This document shows, one piece after another, positions 1-9,900 of a stretch of 64,000 nucleotides of DNA. The translations under genes and the position numbers were made by a program. The notes beneath the pieces were generated by a model. That model had not been told where the DNA came from, ran no database searches, and saw only the letters and a list, made by a program, of their open reading frames with translations. Each line of letters opens with the position of its first letter. Positions within the stretch are counted from its first letter, which is position 1. This stretch comes from Chlorobiota bacterium (lineage in GTDB: Bacteria > Bacteroidota > Ignavibacteria > OLB7), in assembly GCA_016700335.1 (NCBI GenBank), contig CP065014.1, positions 2,951,001 to 3,015,000 on the forward strand. Direction: 5' to 3'.

Positions 1-662
1 ACTGGCATAAGGAAAGGTTTTTCTGTATCACGAATTGGAGTAGGAATGTAAGTATCAACAGCATCCATTAAATCCCAAATACACTGATAACGTGGATCTT
101 CTGGAGGTGCACCTTCAGTTCCAGCTTCTAAAGCTTGAAGAGCTGAACCTTTTATAATTGGAATGTCATCACCAGGGAATTCATATTTAGTAAGAAGTTC
201 ACGAAGTTCCATTTCTACTAACTCAATCAAATCAGGATCAGCAATATCAACTTTGTTCATGAATACAACCATTTTAGGAACACCTACTTGACGGCATAAC
301 AAAATATGCTCACGTGTTTGAGGCATTGGTCCGTCAGTTGCAGCACAAACTAAAATTGCTCCATCCATTTGAGCAGCACCAGTAATCATGTTTTTTACAT
401 AATCGGCGTGGCCCGGACAGTCAACGTGTGCATAATGACGAGCATCTGTTTGATACTCTACGTGTGCTGTTGCAATTGTTATACCACGTGCACGTTCTTC
501 TGGAGCGTTATCAATCGAATCGAATGATCTTCTTTCACCACCATTTTTAATAGCCAATGCCATTGTAATAGCAGCTGTTAAAGTTGTTTTACCATGATCA
601 ACGTGACCTACGGTACCCACATTAACGTGGGGTTTACTTCTGTCAAATTTCTCTTTAGCCAT
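1..662 (-). CDS. tuf: Elongation factor Tu, N-terminal part (runs off window)
   Basis: This encodes the GTPase that delivers aminoacyl-tRNA to the ribosome. About 220 of the usual 395 or so residues lie in the window, and the gene continues beyond base 1. The start ATG is at 662-660 and reads MAKEKFDRSKPHVNVGTVG. The P-loop GHVDHGKT is at about residues 19-26, followed by the switch I segment RGITI, the switch II motif DCPGHAD and the G4 motif NKVD, all in canonical order. The base composition matches the neighbouring core genes. The identification is essentially certain; whether the genome carries a second tuf copy cannot be seen here. Confidence 0.98.
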   Translation of the reverse strand, partial: MAKEKFDRSKPHVNVGTVGHVDHGKTTLTAAITMALAIKNGGERRSFDSIDNAPEERARGITIATAHVEYQTDARHYAHVDCPGHADYVKNMITGAAQMDGAILVCAATDGPMPQTREHILLCRQVGVPKMVVFMNKVDIADPDLIELVEMELRELLTKYEFPGDDIPIIKGSALQALEAGTEGAPPEDPRYQCIWDLMDAVDTYIPTPIRDTEKPFLMP

Positions 663-663
663 T

Positions 664-1333
664 GTGATTTAAAAAACTAGTTTTAAAAATTTATTGTTTT
701 ATTATATTAATTTCGAAATATGAAATTTTGCTTGCAAAAATAAGAAAATAATTTATTATGATTTTTATATTACAATATTTTTATTTTATAATGACTTTTT
801 TTATTTGATAAACTTTCATTTTTACCATGAAAAATTTCTTTTCCTTAATTTAGTATGTTCTTATTTTTTAATCAAAAAAATGTTTTTTCCTTTGTATATT
901 AGTTTGTATTTATCATTCTGAAAATCTTATAAAAAAATAGTTATTGATAACTTAATTATTAATATAATCAATTGCTTTATCTAATGGAAACACAATAGAA
1001 TTGGTTATTGTACAAGAATTTAGAGAAATGAAAAAGGTACAAAATGGTTGTGATGTTTTTAATTTAAAAATTTTATATTTTAATAAAAGCACCTGAATAT
1101 ATTTTTTTGAAATCTGATAAAGTTTTATTAATATAATTCCTTTGAATTTCAAAACATTTGTATTAACATAATTTTTATAAAATGTTGATTAAGAATTAAT
1201 TTTAAACAATAAAAAAAAATATTATACTCAACAAACTACAATTCTTATTATTGACAAAGAATTTTAACAACATTTTTTATTTATTCACTTCATTTAAGTT
1301 CAACTTTTTTTTCATTTATTACCTTTATAAATT
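664..1333. other. Intergenic region between divergent tuf and arsM
   Basis: This 670-base A+T-rich gap lies between divergent genes. Apart from the candidate tuf -7 box I see no hairpin, tRNA or conserved coding signal. A 66-codon minus-strand open frame at 952-1152 is Lys/Ile/Leu/Phe-rich and looks like chance translation of A+T-rich DNA. Confidence 0.5.
735..742 (-). promoter_or_regulatory. Candidate -7 box upstream of tuf
   Basis: The minus strand reads TATTTTTGC, matching the TAnnTTTG -7 consensus described for Bacteroidota primary sigma factors. It sits about 73 bases before the tuf start. I found no convincing TTTG -33 element at the expected spacing, so this is a motif match only. Confidence 0.4.
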
Positions 1334-2302
1334 TTGAGTTATTTAGAAACTACTAAAGATGTTTATTCTCAAGCAGCTCTTAAACCTGATATTGGTTTGT
1401 GTTGTACAACTTCTCCAGTTTGGCAATTCCCAGACTTGATGATACCACAAATTATGCTCGATATGAACTATGGATGTGGTAGTACAGTTAATCCGAGCGA
1501 CTTAATAAATAATCCTAAAATTCTTTATGTTGGAGTTGGTGGTGGCATGGAAGTTCTTCAGTTTTCATATTTTAGCCGTAACTCAGGTTCTGTTGTAGGT
1601 GTAGATGTAGTTGATGATATGATTATTGCTTGCAAAAATAATTTGTTAATTGCAGAAGAATGCAATTCTTGGTTCAATAGTAATTTTGTAGATATTCGAA
1701 AAGGAGATGCTTTAAATTTACCTGTTGAAGATAATTCCATTGATATTGCTGCTCAAAATTGTTTGTTTAATATCTTTGAGTTAAATGATTTAAAAAAAGC
1801 ATTATCTGAAATGTATAGAGTATTAAAACCAAATGGTAAACTTGTTCTTTCTGACCCTATTTGCAACCAACTCATACCAGATAATTTACGAAATGATGAA
1901 CGGCTTAGAGCCTTATGTTTGAGTGGTGCTATACCTTTGGATGATTATATAAAATTAATTTCAGATATTGGTTTTGGAACAATTGAAGTAAGAGCTAAAA
2001 GACCATACAGAGTTTTATCTCCAAATCATTTTAATACTCAAGAATTACTTTTTATTGAAAGTGTTGAAGTATGTGCAATTAAGCAGCCTGTACCTGAAGA
2101 TGGACCTTGTGTTTTTACTGGTAAAACAGCAATTTATTTCGGGAAAGATGATTCTTTTGATGACAAAAAAGGACATCACTTAATTGTTAATATGCCTTTG
2201 TCTATTTGTGATAAAACCGCTAATAACTTAAATGCACTGAATAAAGAAGATATTTTTATTTCAGATTCTACATATTTTTATAACGGAGGTGGCTGTTGTT
2301 AA
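1334..2302 (+). CDS. arsM: Arsenosugar-type arsenite S-adenosylmethyltransferase ArsM
   Basis: This is a 322-residue SAM-dependent methyltransferase predicted to methylate As(III). The start is TTG at 1334, giving MSYLETTKDVYSQAAL, a conserved N-terminus of the arsenosugar-biosynthesis ArsM subgroup as I remember it. Cysteine pairs typical of arsenite binding are visible: C23-C24 in GLCCTTSP, C48 in NYGCGST, and a C-terminal GGGCC ending at C321-C322. The class I SAM-binding loop LYVGVGGG is at about residues 64-71, with an acidic VVGVDVVDDM strand after it. In other bacteria this enzyme is paired with the radical-SAM protein ArsS; no arsS or other ars gene is adjacent here, the next genes being a thioesterase and dapA. 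The methyltransferase class is certain and the arsenic role is strongly suggested by the cysteine pattern. Confidence 0.85.
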   Translation: MSYLETTKDVYSQAALKPDIGLCCTTSPVWQFPDLMIPQIMLDMNYGCGSTVNPSDLINNPKILYVGVGGGMEVLQFSYFSRNSGSVVGVDVVDDMIIACKNNLLIAEECNSWFNSNFVDIRKGDALNLPVEDNSIDIAAQNCLFNIFELNDLKKALSEMYRVLKPNGKLVLSDPICNQLIPDNLRNDERLRALCLSGAIPLDDYIKLISDIGFGTIEVRAKRPYRVLSPNHFNTQELLFIESVEVCAIKQPVPEDGPCVFTGKTAIYFGKDDSFDDKKGHHLIVNMPLSICDKTANNLNALNKEDIFISDSTYFYNGGGCC

Positions 2303-2362
2303 TTAGATTTTTTTTTCAATTCAAATCAATTAAGTTAGTTTATAATTTCACATTAAACATCA

Positions 2363-2782
2363 TTGAAACCATTTAAGATTATTGAACGCGTTCGTTGGAT
2401 TGACTGTGATCCAGCACAAATTATATATTATGGTTCGTACATAAGATTTTTTGAAATTGCTGAAACAGAAATGTATCGGTCAATGGGTTTACCTTATTCT
2501 GAAGCATTTCAGAAATTAAACTGTTTTCCTATTCGTGCTGAATACTACAATAGTTATTTGCATCCTGCTAAATTAGACGATGAAATGGAAATATCAATTT
2601 GGATTTCTCATTGGGGAACGACATCATTTACAATCTCTTTTAGTTTTGAAAAAAAAGGTACTAAAATCATTTTGGCAAAAGGTTATTGTAGGCTTGTTTG
2701 TGTTTCCATTGAAGACAAACAGAAAGTAAAAATTCCAGAATTACTTAGGTCTTCTCTCCAACAATTTACAATTCTAGATTAA
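2363..2782 (+). CDS. 4HBT-family hotdog acyl-CoA thioesterase
   Basis: This 139-residue protein has the single hotdog fold of the 4-hydroxybenzoyl-CoA thioesterase/YbgC family. The signature DCDPAQIIYYGSYIRFFE lies at residues 14-31, with Asp16 in the catalytic position of the DxDPAGxxxxxxY motif. The start is TTG at 2363, which places the signature at the usual distance from the N-terminus. The protein is probably cytoplasmic and hydrolyses an acyl-CoA or acyl-ACP thioester; the substrate cannot be read from sequence. It lies 60 bases after arsM and 47 bases before dapA on the same strand, so it could be cotranscribed with either, but no functional link is evident. Confidence 0.85.
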   Translation: MKPFKIIERVRWIDCDPAQIIYYGSYIRFFEIAETEMYRSMGLPYSEAFQKLNCFPIRAEYYNSYLHPAKLDDEMEISIWISHWGTTSFTISFSFEKKGTKIILAKGYCRLVCVSIEDKQKVKIPELLRSSLQQFTILD

Positions 2783-2829
2783 TAATTCAATAAATTAATT
2801 TTACTAACTTTATTTTTTTATAAAAGAAA

Positions 2830-3738
2830 ATGGAATATATATTCAAAGGTACAGGAACAGCACTCTCTACACCATTTAATTTAGATGGTTCAATTAATTT
2901 TTCATCTTTAGGTAAGCTTATTGATTATCAAATTGACAATGGGATTGAATGTCTTGTTCCATGCGGTTCTACTGGAGAAAGTGCAACAATGAACCATAAT
3001 GAAAGGATTGAAGTAATTAAATTTACTCTTGAAAAAGCAAGAAATTATGCTTCTCACAAACCTAAAGTAATTGCAGGGACTGGGTCTAATATTACTAGCC
3101 AAACAATTGAATTTTCCCTTGAAGCTCAAGAATTAGGAGTTGATGGGGTTTTACTTGTTTCTCCTTATTACAACAAACCGAATCAGAATGGATTAATTGC
3201 TCACTTTAGTGCTATTGCGAATGCTTGTTCAGATTTACCAATTATACTTTATAATGTTCCAGGAAGAACTGGAGGGAATATTACAGCAGAAACAACTTTA
3301 GAACTTGCTTCAAAATTTAAAAATATAGTTGCAATTAAAGAAGCATCGGCTGATATAGAACAATGTTCAAAAATTATTCGCGATGCTCCAAATGGGTTTG
3401 GGTTATTGAGTGGAGAAGATAGCCTTACAGTACCATTAATTTCTCTTGGTGGTATTGGAGTTATTGCAGTTATTAGTAATGAAGCTCCCAAAGATTTTGG
3501 TGATATGGTAAGATGTGCTTTAGCAAATGATTTTAATCATGCCAAGTTCCTACACCATAAACTCTTTGATTTAATGAGAACAAATTTTATTGAAACAAAT
3601 CCCGTACCTGTAAAAGAAGCTCTTAGTATGATGGGTATTTTTGAGGAAGCAAATTTTCGTTTACCTTTAGTACAACTATCTAAAACAAATAGAGATATTT
3701 TAAAAACAGTACTTATGGAATTGGGTTTAGTTAATTAA
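2830..3738 (+). CDS. dapA: 4-hydroxy-tetrahydrodipicolinate synthase
   Basis: This enzyme condenses pyruvate with aspartate semialdehyde in the lysine/diaminopimelate pathway. It is 302 residues long, normal for the family, and forms a TIM barrel of the class I aldolase type. The substrate motif GSTGES is at residues 46-51, the catalytic tyrosine at about Y141 in ILYNVPGRTG with the conserved R146, and the Schiff-base lysine at K169 in VAIKEAS. The SGED segment that follows is also family-typical. The start is ATG at 2830. N-acetylneuraminate lyases share the fold, but the ATMNHNER segment and the YNVPGRTG motif fit DapA. Confidence 0.93.
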   Translation: MEYIFKGTGTALSTPFNLDGSINFSSLGKLIDYQIDNGIECLVPCGSTGESATMNHNERIEVIKFTLEKARNYASHKPKVIAGTGSNITSQTIEFSLEAQELGVDGVLLVSPYYNKPNQNGLIAHFSAIANACSDLPIILYNVPGRTGGNITAETTLELASKFKNIVAIKEASADIEQCSKIIRDAPNGFGLLSGEDSLTVPLISLGGIGVIAVISNEAPKDFGDMVRCALANDFNHAKFLHHKLFDLMRTNFIETNPVPVKEALSMMGIFEEANFRLPLVQLSKTNRDILKTVLMELGLVN

Positions 3739-3767
3739 TATCCTTAATTCATAAAATTAGTTTTTTC

Positions 3768-4529
3768 ATGAATTTTCCAATTGAATTTCATATTTCAAGT
3801 TTTAATATTTCAGCTCATTTTATTTTTGAATCGCTTGGTTACATTATCGGTTTTAGATATTATAAATATCTTCGGTCAAATTTTGCTCAAAATGAGATTT
3901 CAATTGATAAAAACTTATGGTTAATTACAGGTTGTATTTTTGGAGCTGCTTTAGGCTCAAAACTCTTAAATATACTTGATGCCCAAGAGTTTACAAAACT
4001 TAATTTCTTAAACTTTTTTCTTGGAGGCAAAACAATAGTTGGTGGATTTATTGGAGGATGGGCTGGTGTAGAAGTTGCCAAATATTTTAATCAAATTAAA
4101 TTTTCAACTGGAGATTTATTTGTGTTTCCAACAATAATTGGTACTTGTATTGGAAGAATTGGTTGTTTTCTTCAAGGTCTTGAAGATGGTACATATGGCA
4201 TTAAAACAAAGTCTATTTTTGGTGTAAATTTTGGTGATGGAATAAACAGGCACCCAACACAATTATATGAGATTTTATATTTGCTTTTAATTTATTTACT
4301 CCTAAAGAAAATTTATCAAACTGGCTTACCTAACGGAACACTTTTCAGAATTTTTATGATGTCATATTTTATTTTCAGATTTTCAATTGAATTTATTAAG
4401 CCCAATCATATTTTTATTTTTGGATTAAGTGCAATTCAAGTTGCTTCTTTGCTAATGGTATTTTATTGCTCAAACATTTTTTTTCCTAAAAGTAAATATT
4501 ATTTTTTAAATAGGTATTTTCTATATTAA
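3768..4529 (+). CDS. lgt: Prolipoprotein diacylglyceryl transferase (Lgt-like)
   Basis: This is a multi-pass inner-membrane protein of 253 residues resembling Lgt, which transfers diacylglycerol from phosphatidylglycerol to the lipobox cysteine of prolipoproteins. Visible family features are GGKTIVGGFIGGWAG at about residue 86, the arginine-containing GRIGCFLQG segment (usually GRIGNF, so Asn is replaced by Cys), and RHPTQLYE late in the protein. About six or seven hydrophobic segments are evident. It is 30 bases downstream of dapA on the same strand. The N-terminus is shorter than in E. coli Lgt, and the Asn-to-Cys change could mean a divergent or paralogous member. The TPR protein at 60287 carries a lipobox, so the cell does make lipoproteins. 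Confidence 0.8.
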   Translation: MNFPIEFHISSFNISAHFIFESLGYIIGFRYYKYLRSNFAQNEISIDKNLWLITGCIFGAALGSKLLNILDAQEFTKLNFLNFFLGGKTIVGGFIGGWAGVEVAKYFNQIKFSTGDLFVFPTIIGTCIGRIGCFLQGLEDGTYGIKTKSIFGVNFGDGINRHPTQLYEILYLLLIYLLLKKIYQTGLPNGTLFRIFMMSYFIFRFSIEFIKPNHIFIFGLSAIQVASLLMVFYCSNIFFPKSKYYFLNRYFLY

Positions 4530-4675
4530 AAAATCATTAACAATATTTTTTTACTTTAAATATGGATATAAAATTGTTGAAGAAATAAAATGGAATTAAA
4601 TCTATTATCTAATTATCATAATAAACCATTAAATTAATTTACAATTAATATTGTTCTTTTACTTTTACTTATTTT

Positions 4676-5122
4676 ATGAATAGAATTCCTTACAAACAAA
4701 ATAGAATTTTCATTGGTAGAATACCATACAAAGCAGATCTTGTTTCATATTTAACTAAATTTGTTAATGAAGAAAATATCAGATGTGGAACAATTAACGT
4801 CTATGGTTATTTGGAGAAAATTGTTCTAACAAATTTTGAATTTGTTTCAAAATTTACAAATCAAGTTGAAATTATCAGTAAAGAAACATTGCTTGAAATA
4901 TGTAGTTTAACTGGTGTAATATCTCAATTTAAAGGAAGATCTAATATAAAATTATCTGGAACATTTAAGAATTATTTAGGTGAATTTATTGGTGGTACAA
5001 TTTCTATAGGAACTATTGTATATTCTTGTGAATCTGTAGTAACAGAATTTATTGGGGCTACATTATCAAGAGAATTTGATTTAGAAACTGGTTTGCCATT
5101 ATGGAAGAACTCATTATTATAA
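4676..5122 (+). CDS. PPC/DUF296-domain protein
   Basis: This 148-residue protein consists almost entirely of one PPC (PCC, DUF296) domain. That fold is found alone in bacteria and fused to AT-hooks in plant DNA-binding proteins. The characteristic N-terminal strand-helix region has the form RIFIGRIPYKADLVSYLTKF, followed by GTINVYGYLEKIVL. The start is ATG at 4676. There is no AT-hook, signal peptide or membrane segment. The role of stand-alone bacterial PPC proteins is poorly established, so I assign none. It precedes miaE by 55 bases on the same strand. Confidence 0.7.
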   Translation: MNRIPYKQNRIFIGRIPYKADLVSYLTKFVNEENIRCGTINVYGYLEKIVLTNFEFVSKFTNQVEIISKETLLEICSLTGVISQFKGRSNIKLSGTFKNYLGEFIGGTISIGTIVYSCESVVTEFIGATLSREFDLETGLPLWKNSLL

Positions 5123-5177
5123 TTTTCATTGTATTGTTATTTATCAATCTTATAAATCAATCTCACCTATAATAATT

Positions 5178-5753
5178 ATGCTTTGTTTAAAAGTAACTTC
5201 TCAACCTCAATGGATAAATGAAGCAAAGAATAACTTAAAGCAAGTTTTGATTGATCATGCACATTCTGAAAAAAAAGCAGCAATGAATGCAATTACATTA
5301 TTAAATCGTTATCCTGAAAGAAATAATATGGTTGAAAAAATGCTTGCTTTAGCTCAAGAAGAGCTTGTACATTTTTCATCAGTTATGTATTATATTAAGA
5401 AGTTTGGGTTTACATTAGTTAGAGATGATGGCGATTTGTATGCACAAAAGTTACATGGATTGATACGAAAATTAGAACCATTCAGATTGTTAGATTCATT
5501 ACTTGTTGCTGCATTAATTGAAGCTCGATCTTGTGAAAGATTTTCAATTTTAAGTAAAGCTGTTGAAGATAATGAATTGAAATTATTTTATAAATCATTA
5601 TTAGCATCAGAAGCTGGTCATTATTTAACTTTTTATGATATGGCTTGTGAATATTTCAATGAAAATGAAGTTAAATGCAGATTTGATTGGATGTGTAATA
5701 GGGAAGCTAAGATTATTTTAGAATTAGGATCCGATCCAACAATACATGGTTAA
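5178..5753 (+). CDS. miaE: tRNA-(ms2io6A)37 hydroxylase MiaE
   Basis: This is a 191-residue ferritin-like non-heme di-iron monooxygenase that hydroxylates the isopentenyl side chain of 2-methylthio-N6-isopentenyladenosine at position 37 of tRNAs reading U-initial codons. The di-iron ligand motifs are visible in two helix pairs: an early HAHSEKKA glutamate, AQEELVHF (E and H), then EARSCERF and ASEAGHY. The protein also contains a family-typical DPTIHG close to the C-terminus. The start is ATG at 5178. It is followed within 25 bases by a strong bidirectional hairpin terminator. Confidence 0.9.
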   Translation: MLCLKVTSQPQWINEAKNNLKQVLIDHAHSEKKAAMNAITLLNRYPERNNMVEKMLALAQEELVHFSSVMYYIKKFGFTLVRDDGDLYAQKLHGLIRKLEPFRLLDSLLVAALIEARSCERFSILSKAVEDNELKLFYKSLLASEAGHYLTFYDMACEYFNENEVKCRFDWMCNREAKIILELGSDPTIHG

Positions 5754-5777
5754 TTAATAAGGGTTATCTGTAAAAAA

Positions 5778-5807
5778 AAACCGTATCAATTAAAATTGAT
5801 ACGGTTT
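5778..5807. terminator. Bidirectional intrinsic terminator between miaE and the barrel gene
   Basis: A 14-bp perfect stem, AAACCGTATCAATT with its reverse complement and a 2-base loop, lies in the convergent gap. It is preceded by an A-run (a U-tract for minus-strand transcripts) and its plus-side arm ends in TTT. Confidence 0.85.
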
Positions 5808-5825
5808 CGAAATTTAAAAATATAA

Positions 5826-6644
5826 TTAGAAAGCTCTACGGAAATCAACAAGAATTAAGAATGAATTTAAGCTCCAATTTTGAGCACTTGTAACTTTTGT
5901 AAGCCCTAAATCATAATAAGCTCCAGGAGTCATAATAATAGCGTTGTTAAACAAACCTACTTCCGCTAGTATACCTGCTCTTAAAGCAAAACGAGTACCA
6001 CTTTTTTGTTCAATCTCACTATCTTTTAAAACTAAAGTTCTTCCATTGTTTTCAGAAGGTAAATTACGTGGATTTTTAAATCTAGCATTTTCTGGTAAAT
6101 CAAGATTTTGTACTTGGCGATTGTTGTCACCAATTGCTAAACTTATAGCCGGACCAGCTACAGCTGATAAACGTAAGTTATTAGTTATAGGAAGTATTTC
6201 TTGTTTGTAAAGAACATCAAGTGTTGCAAGATTATATTTGATGCTAGATTCAAGAGCAACTGTTTGTTTCACTCTTTGGGTTGTGTTCCCAGACTGAACT
6301 AATACATCAACATCAGGCATTTGATTTGTAAACAAACCTGGACGAGTTTCATACATTATTCTAGGTACAATGCTCCATGTTTCACCAGCAAGAAATTCTA
6401 CAGTGAAACCTGCAGCAAATCCCCAGCCAGTTCCATTTTCGAATGTTGGGCATAATGGTTCATCAAATACTCCAAAACCACCAGTATGATAATTTCTATT
6501 AACACCGAAAACTGGACCCATTAAAAGTTTTGATTTTTTTACAATAGGATCAAGTGGGTTAGAAGATTCATCTTGGGCTTGAGCAGTGCTGAACATACTT
6601 ATTGCACTTAAAATACACAGAAGAGAGAGTAAACGTAATTTCAT
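5826..6644 (-). CDS. Outer-membrane beta-barrel protein
   Basis: This is a 272-residue secreted protein with a clear signal peptide (MKLRLLSLLCILSAISMFST, then AQAQ cleavage region). The mature part alternates hydrophobic and polar residues in short strands, and it ends in LILVDFRRAF, a terminal aromatic as in outer-membrane barrels. It resembles the PorT/OmpW-like barrels common in Bacteroidota. There is no plug domain or TonB box, so it is not a TonB-dependent receptor. It is monocistronic by layout, ending at a strong terminator. The function is unknown. Confidence 0.7.
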   Translation of the reverse strand: MKLRLLSLLCILSAISMFSTAQAQDESSNPLDPIVKKSKLLMGPVFGVNRNYHTGGFGVFDEPLCPTFENGTGWGFAAGFTVEFLAGETWSIVPRIMYETRPGLFTNQMPDVDVLVQSGNTTQRVKQTVALESSIKYNLATLDVLYKQEILPITNNLRLSAVAGPAISLAIGDNNRQVQNLDLPENARFKNPRNLPSENNGRTLVLKDSEIEQKSGTRFALRAGILAEVGLFNNAIIMTPGAYYDLGLTKVTSAQNWSLNSFLILVDFRRAF

Positions 6645-6916
6645 AATTCAGTTTAACCTTTAAAAGATTTTATTGTGAAAGATTATAATATAATTTTTTG
6701 AGTTAAGATAGAACAATTTAAATACAAATCAACTTTAAAAATAGAATAAAACTAATTTTATAGATTGAGATAAATAATTCTTCAAAGTTTAAGACACACA
6801 AATATCGTGAATAGTCGCAAAGTATGTAACATTTTTTTTAAAATAAATTTAAATTTGGTAATCAAATGCTACTAAGTTGTAATCTTCAATGTAAATATTC
6901 AAGTTAAGTAACTTTC

Positions 6917-9900
6917 TTATTTTATAATAACTAAATTTATACTTTCACTATATTGACCAGATTTTAATTCACAAATATATTTTCCACTTGGAATTTCACC
7001 AATATTAAAATTAAATTCATGGTGACCATCTCTTAAATAACTTTCTATAAATGTCCTAATTAATTGACCATCGGTTGAGAATATTTTAAAAGTTGTTATA
7101 CCTGCAAAACCTAAATCGAATTTTACATTTATTGATGAACTTGCAGGGTTTGGTTCAATAGGTGATAAGGAATAATTAACTCCTGTAAACTCCATCAACC
7201 TATTGTTTAATCCACAAATACTATCAATTTTAAATGGCTGAATTGTTTGAGTTGCAGGTGCACATAAAGAATCATCAATTCTCATTGTTATATTAAAAAC
7301 ACCTTTATTTGTATCACTAAAAAACATCACAAAAGGAATTTCTGGGAATATTGCATTATCTAAAGGAAGTGAAATCCCACTTCTAGGTCTTAATTCAATT
7401 GTAAAAATATTATTATTAACCTTTGGTTGGCCATATGGCAACCAATCAGACTTAGTCGAATCTAATATCTTTGTCCATGCTTCAGGACTAAATAGCGCCA
7501 TTAATGGATCAAATTTCACATCTAAATATACTCTCTGTCGAGGAAGGTTGTTCCAATGTACTTTTGAGACATTAACTTTCAAGTTCAGAATTGCTAATGG
7601 TTTTACTTTTTCAGGAGCTGATGAAATAATTGAATGTTCTTGAGATTCACTTTTCCAACTGAATGATTTGCTAAATACTTGACCTGGAAGCTCAACATAA
7701 GTCCAAGTTAATTTACCAATTACATTTCCAACATAGCCATCTAAGAAGACATAAAATTTTACAGTAAGTTTGCCATTTTCATCTATTATTTGATTTGGTA
7801 AAGGTTGGTTAATCAATTTAGCAATATTTGGAGTAGACTCTAAACTAAGTTTTGATAAAGTTAAAGGAGTATTACCTGTGTTTATAAGGTTAACTTCTCC
7901 TCCCCTAGAATCACATGAATGAGAAACTGTTGGATCAAAACTAATATTATCTTTTTGTTCAGCTTCTAAGCAATATCCAGCTAAAACAGAATCAATTATA
8001 CGGTAATTTCTTGAACTTGTTTGTGCTTGAATAATACATTTTTTTTGTCCTCTTGATTTTGGTGTAAATCTAACAGGTAAAGTAGCTGTTTCTCCGGAAT
8101 TTAGTACAAGTGGAAATTGATTTGGTAAAATTATAAATTCACTTACATCTCCAGAACTAATATATGGCTTTTCAATAGTAATTTTTTCATTAGATGTATT
8201 AGTTACATAAACTACTGTATCGTGAACTGTATTTATAAATCTTTTCAACCAATCATAACCACTCAACTTAGCTCTTAAAATAAAGCCATTCCCTTTTAAA
8301 TTGTTTATTGCTGTTAGATTGTCATTATTTAAAGCTGTAATATCGGTAATATTTTGACCATCCTTAACTGCTGTATAACAAACATTAACCCATACTGTAT
8401 CGCCTTGAGGTAATTTTAAGGGAAATATAGTTTGATCTATATAAAACCCCTCAGGAACCAAACCAAACACACCTGTAAGCGTTGCTGTATCAGAACCTAT
8501 ATTAGTGATATATATTTTAGAACAAGATGTGTCACCAACTTGATGTTTTCCAAAATCATAACCACTTATAAATAGTTTTGGATAAATCCCACTTCCTTTT
8601 AATTGTCCAACAGCTGCTGAATCTGCATTACCAGTGAATTTAATTGTTCCAGTATAATTTGCAACTACTTTTGGTTTGAAGCAAATTGTAAGAGTTGTAT
8701 CTTTTCCTTTTTCTAAAAAAATTGGCAAGTAAAAATTAGAAGTAAATACATTTGTATCAATAATGATTCGTTCAATCTTTAATCTTGCAGCACCAGGATT
8801 TTTAATATGAATCTTCATACACCTATCCAAACCAATCCTTAAACTTTTAAAATCAAGACTATCAACCCTTATTAATGGCTTACCAATTGCTGTTCCAAAA
8901 TCAGTATAAAACGGTCTACAATTCGCAATAACTGTTAAAATATCTGCATAATTCTTTCTTTCAAATCCTTGGAATCTTATAGTAACTTTCATTGAGCTAC
9001 CTTTTGGTAAACTCCTTTTTATTAGAAAAGGCTTAACTCCATCAATAGAAAAGATAGAGAATCCTTGATTTAAGGAGTCCAACCCAAACTTCAAAAATAT
9101 AGTATCTAAAGACATTAAATCTTGAGTTTTGTTTTCAATAAATAGATCAAAAAATTTAATCTCAGCAGAATCTAAAGAGCTTAAAACAGATCCATTGAAA
9201 GATATTTCTGGTTTATATATTTCCAAATCCAAATCAATTGTATCGTAATTTGCTGGAACAAAATAGTCTTTTGCAATAACTCTAGCCCTTCCAGATTTAG
9301 TAGGATCTTTAGTAGTAACTGTAGCAGCAACTTCATCATCCCCAGAAATTAAAAAATCCCTCTTAAGTTCAACATTTATTGAATAAGCAGAATCTAAATA
9401 AATATCTCGCAATCCATGGTCATTTTTAGAACTATCTGTTACAATTAATGCCCATCCGGCACAATCCTTTTTAGCTTTGATGATAGGCTTATTTCTATCA
9501 ATGACATCTAACTTTCTCAGTCCAGCACCAATCTGCCAAGCATAAGAATCAACAAGTCCAACACCATATACAATTCCACCAAACAAACAATCCCCTTGAA
9601 GAGCAAGTACAGAATTATCTGGCACTTCAAAATAAGCATAACTATAAGCAAAGTTTAGTGGACCAACCAACCCAGTTGAAAATTGAGGGTAGTCTTTGAT
9701 TAGCTTACCGTTTAATCTTAAGGTATTAAAACCATTCGTTTCACCTACAATATTAACATAATGGTGGTCAAATTGAGTTTTTGTATCTGTATAATTCCTT
9801 TTATTAGGAAGAGTCTGGAATACTGCAGCATTTACAAATTGTTCATTTGGAGTTGCCAAAACCAAGTCAGGATCAAATGGATGTGGGGGTAATTGATCTA

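Noticed and set aside
952..1152. 66-codon minus-strand frame upstream of arsM
   Set aside because: Its composition is what random A+T-rich DNA encodes, with no domain, signal peptide or conserved motif.
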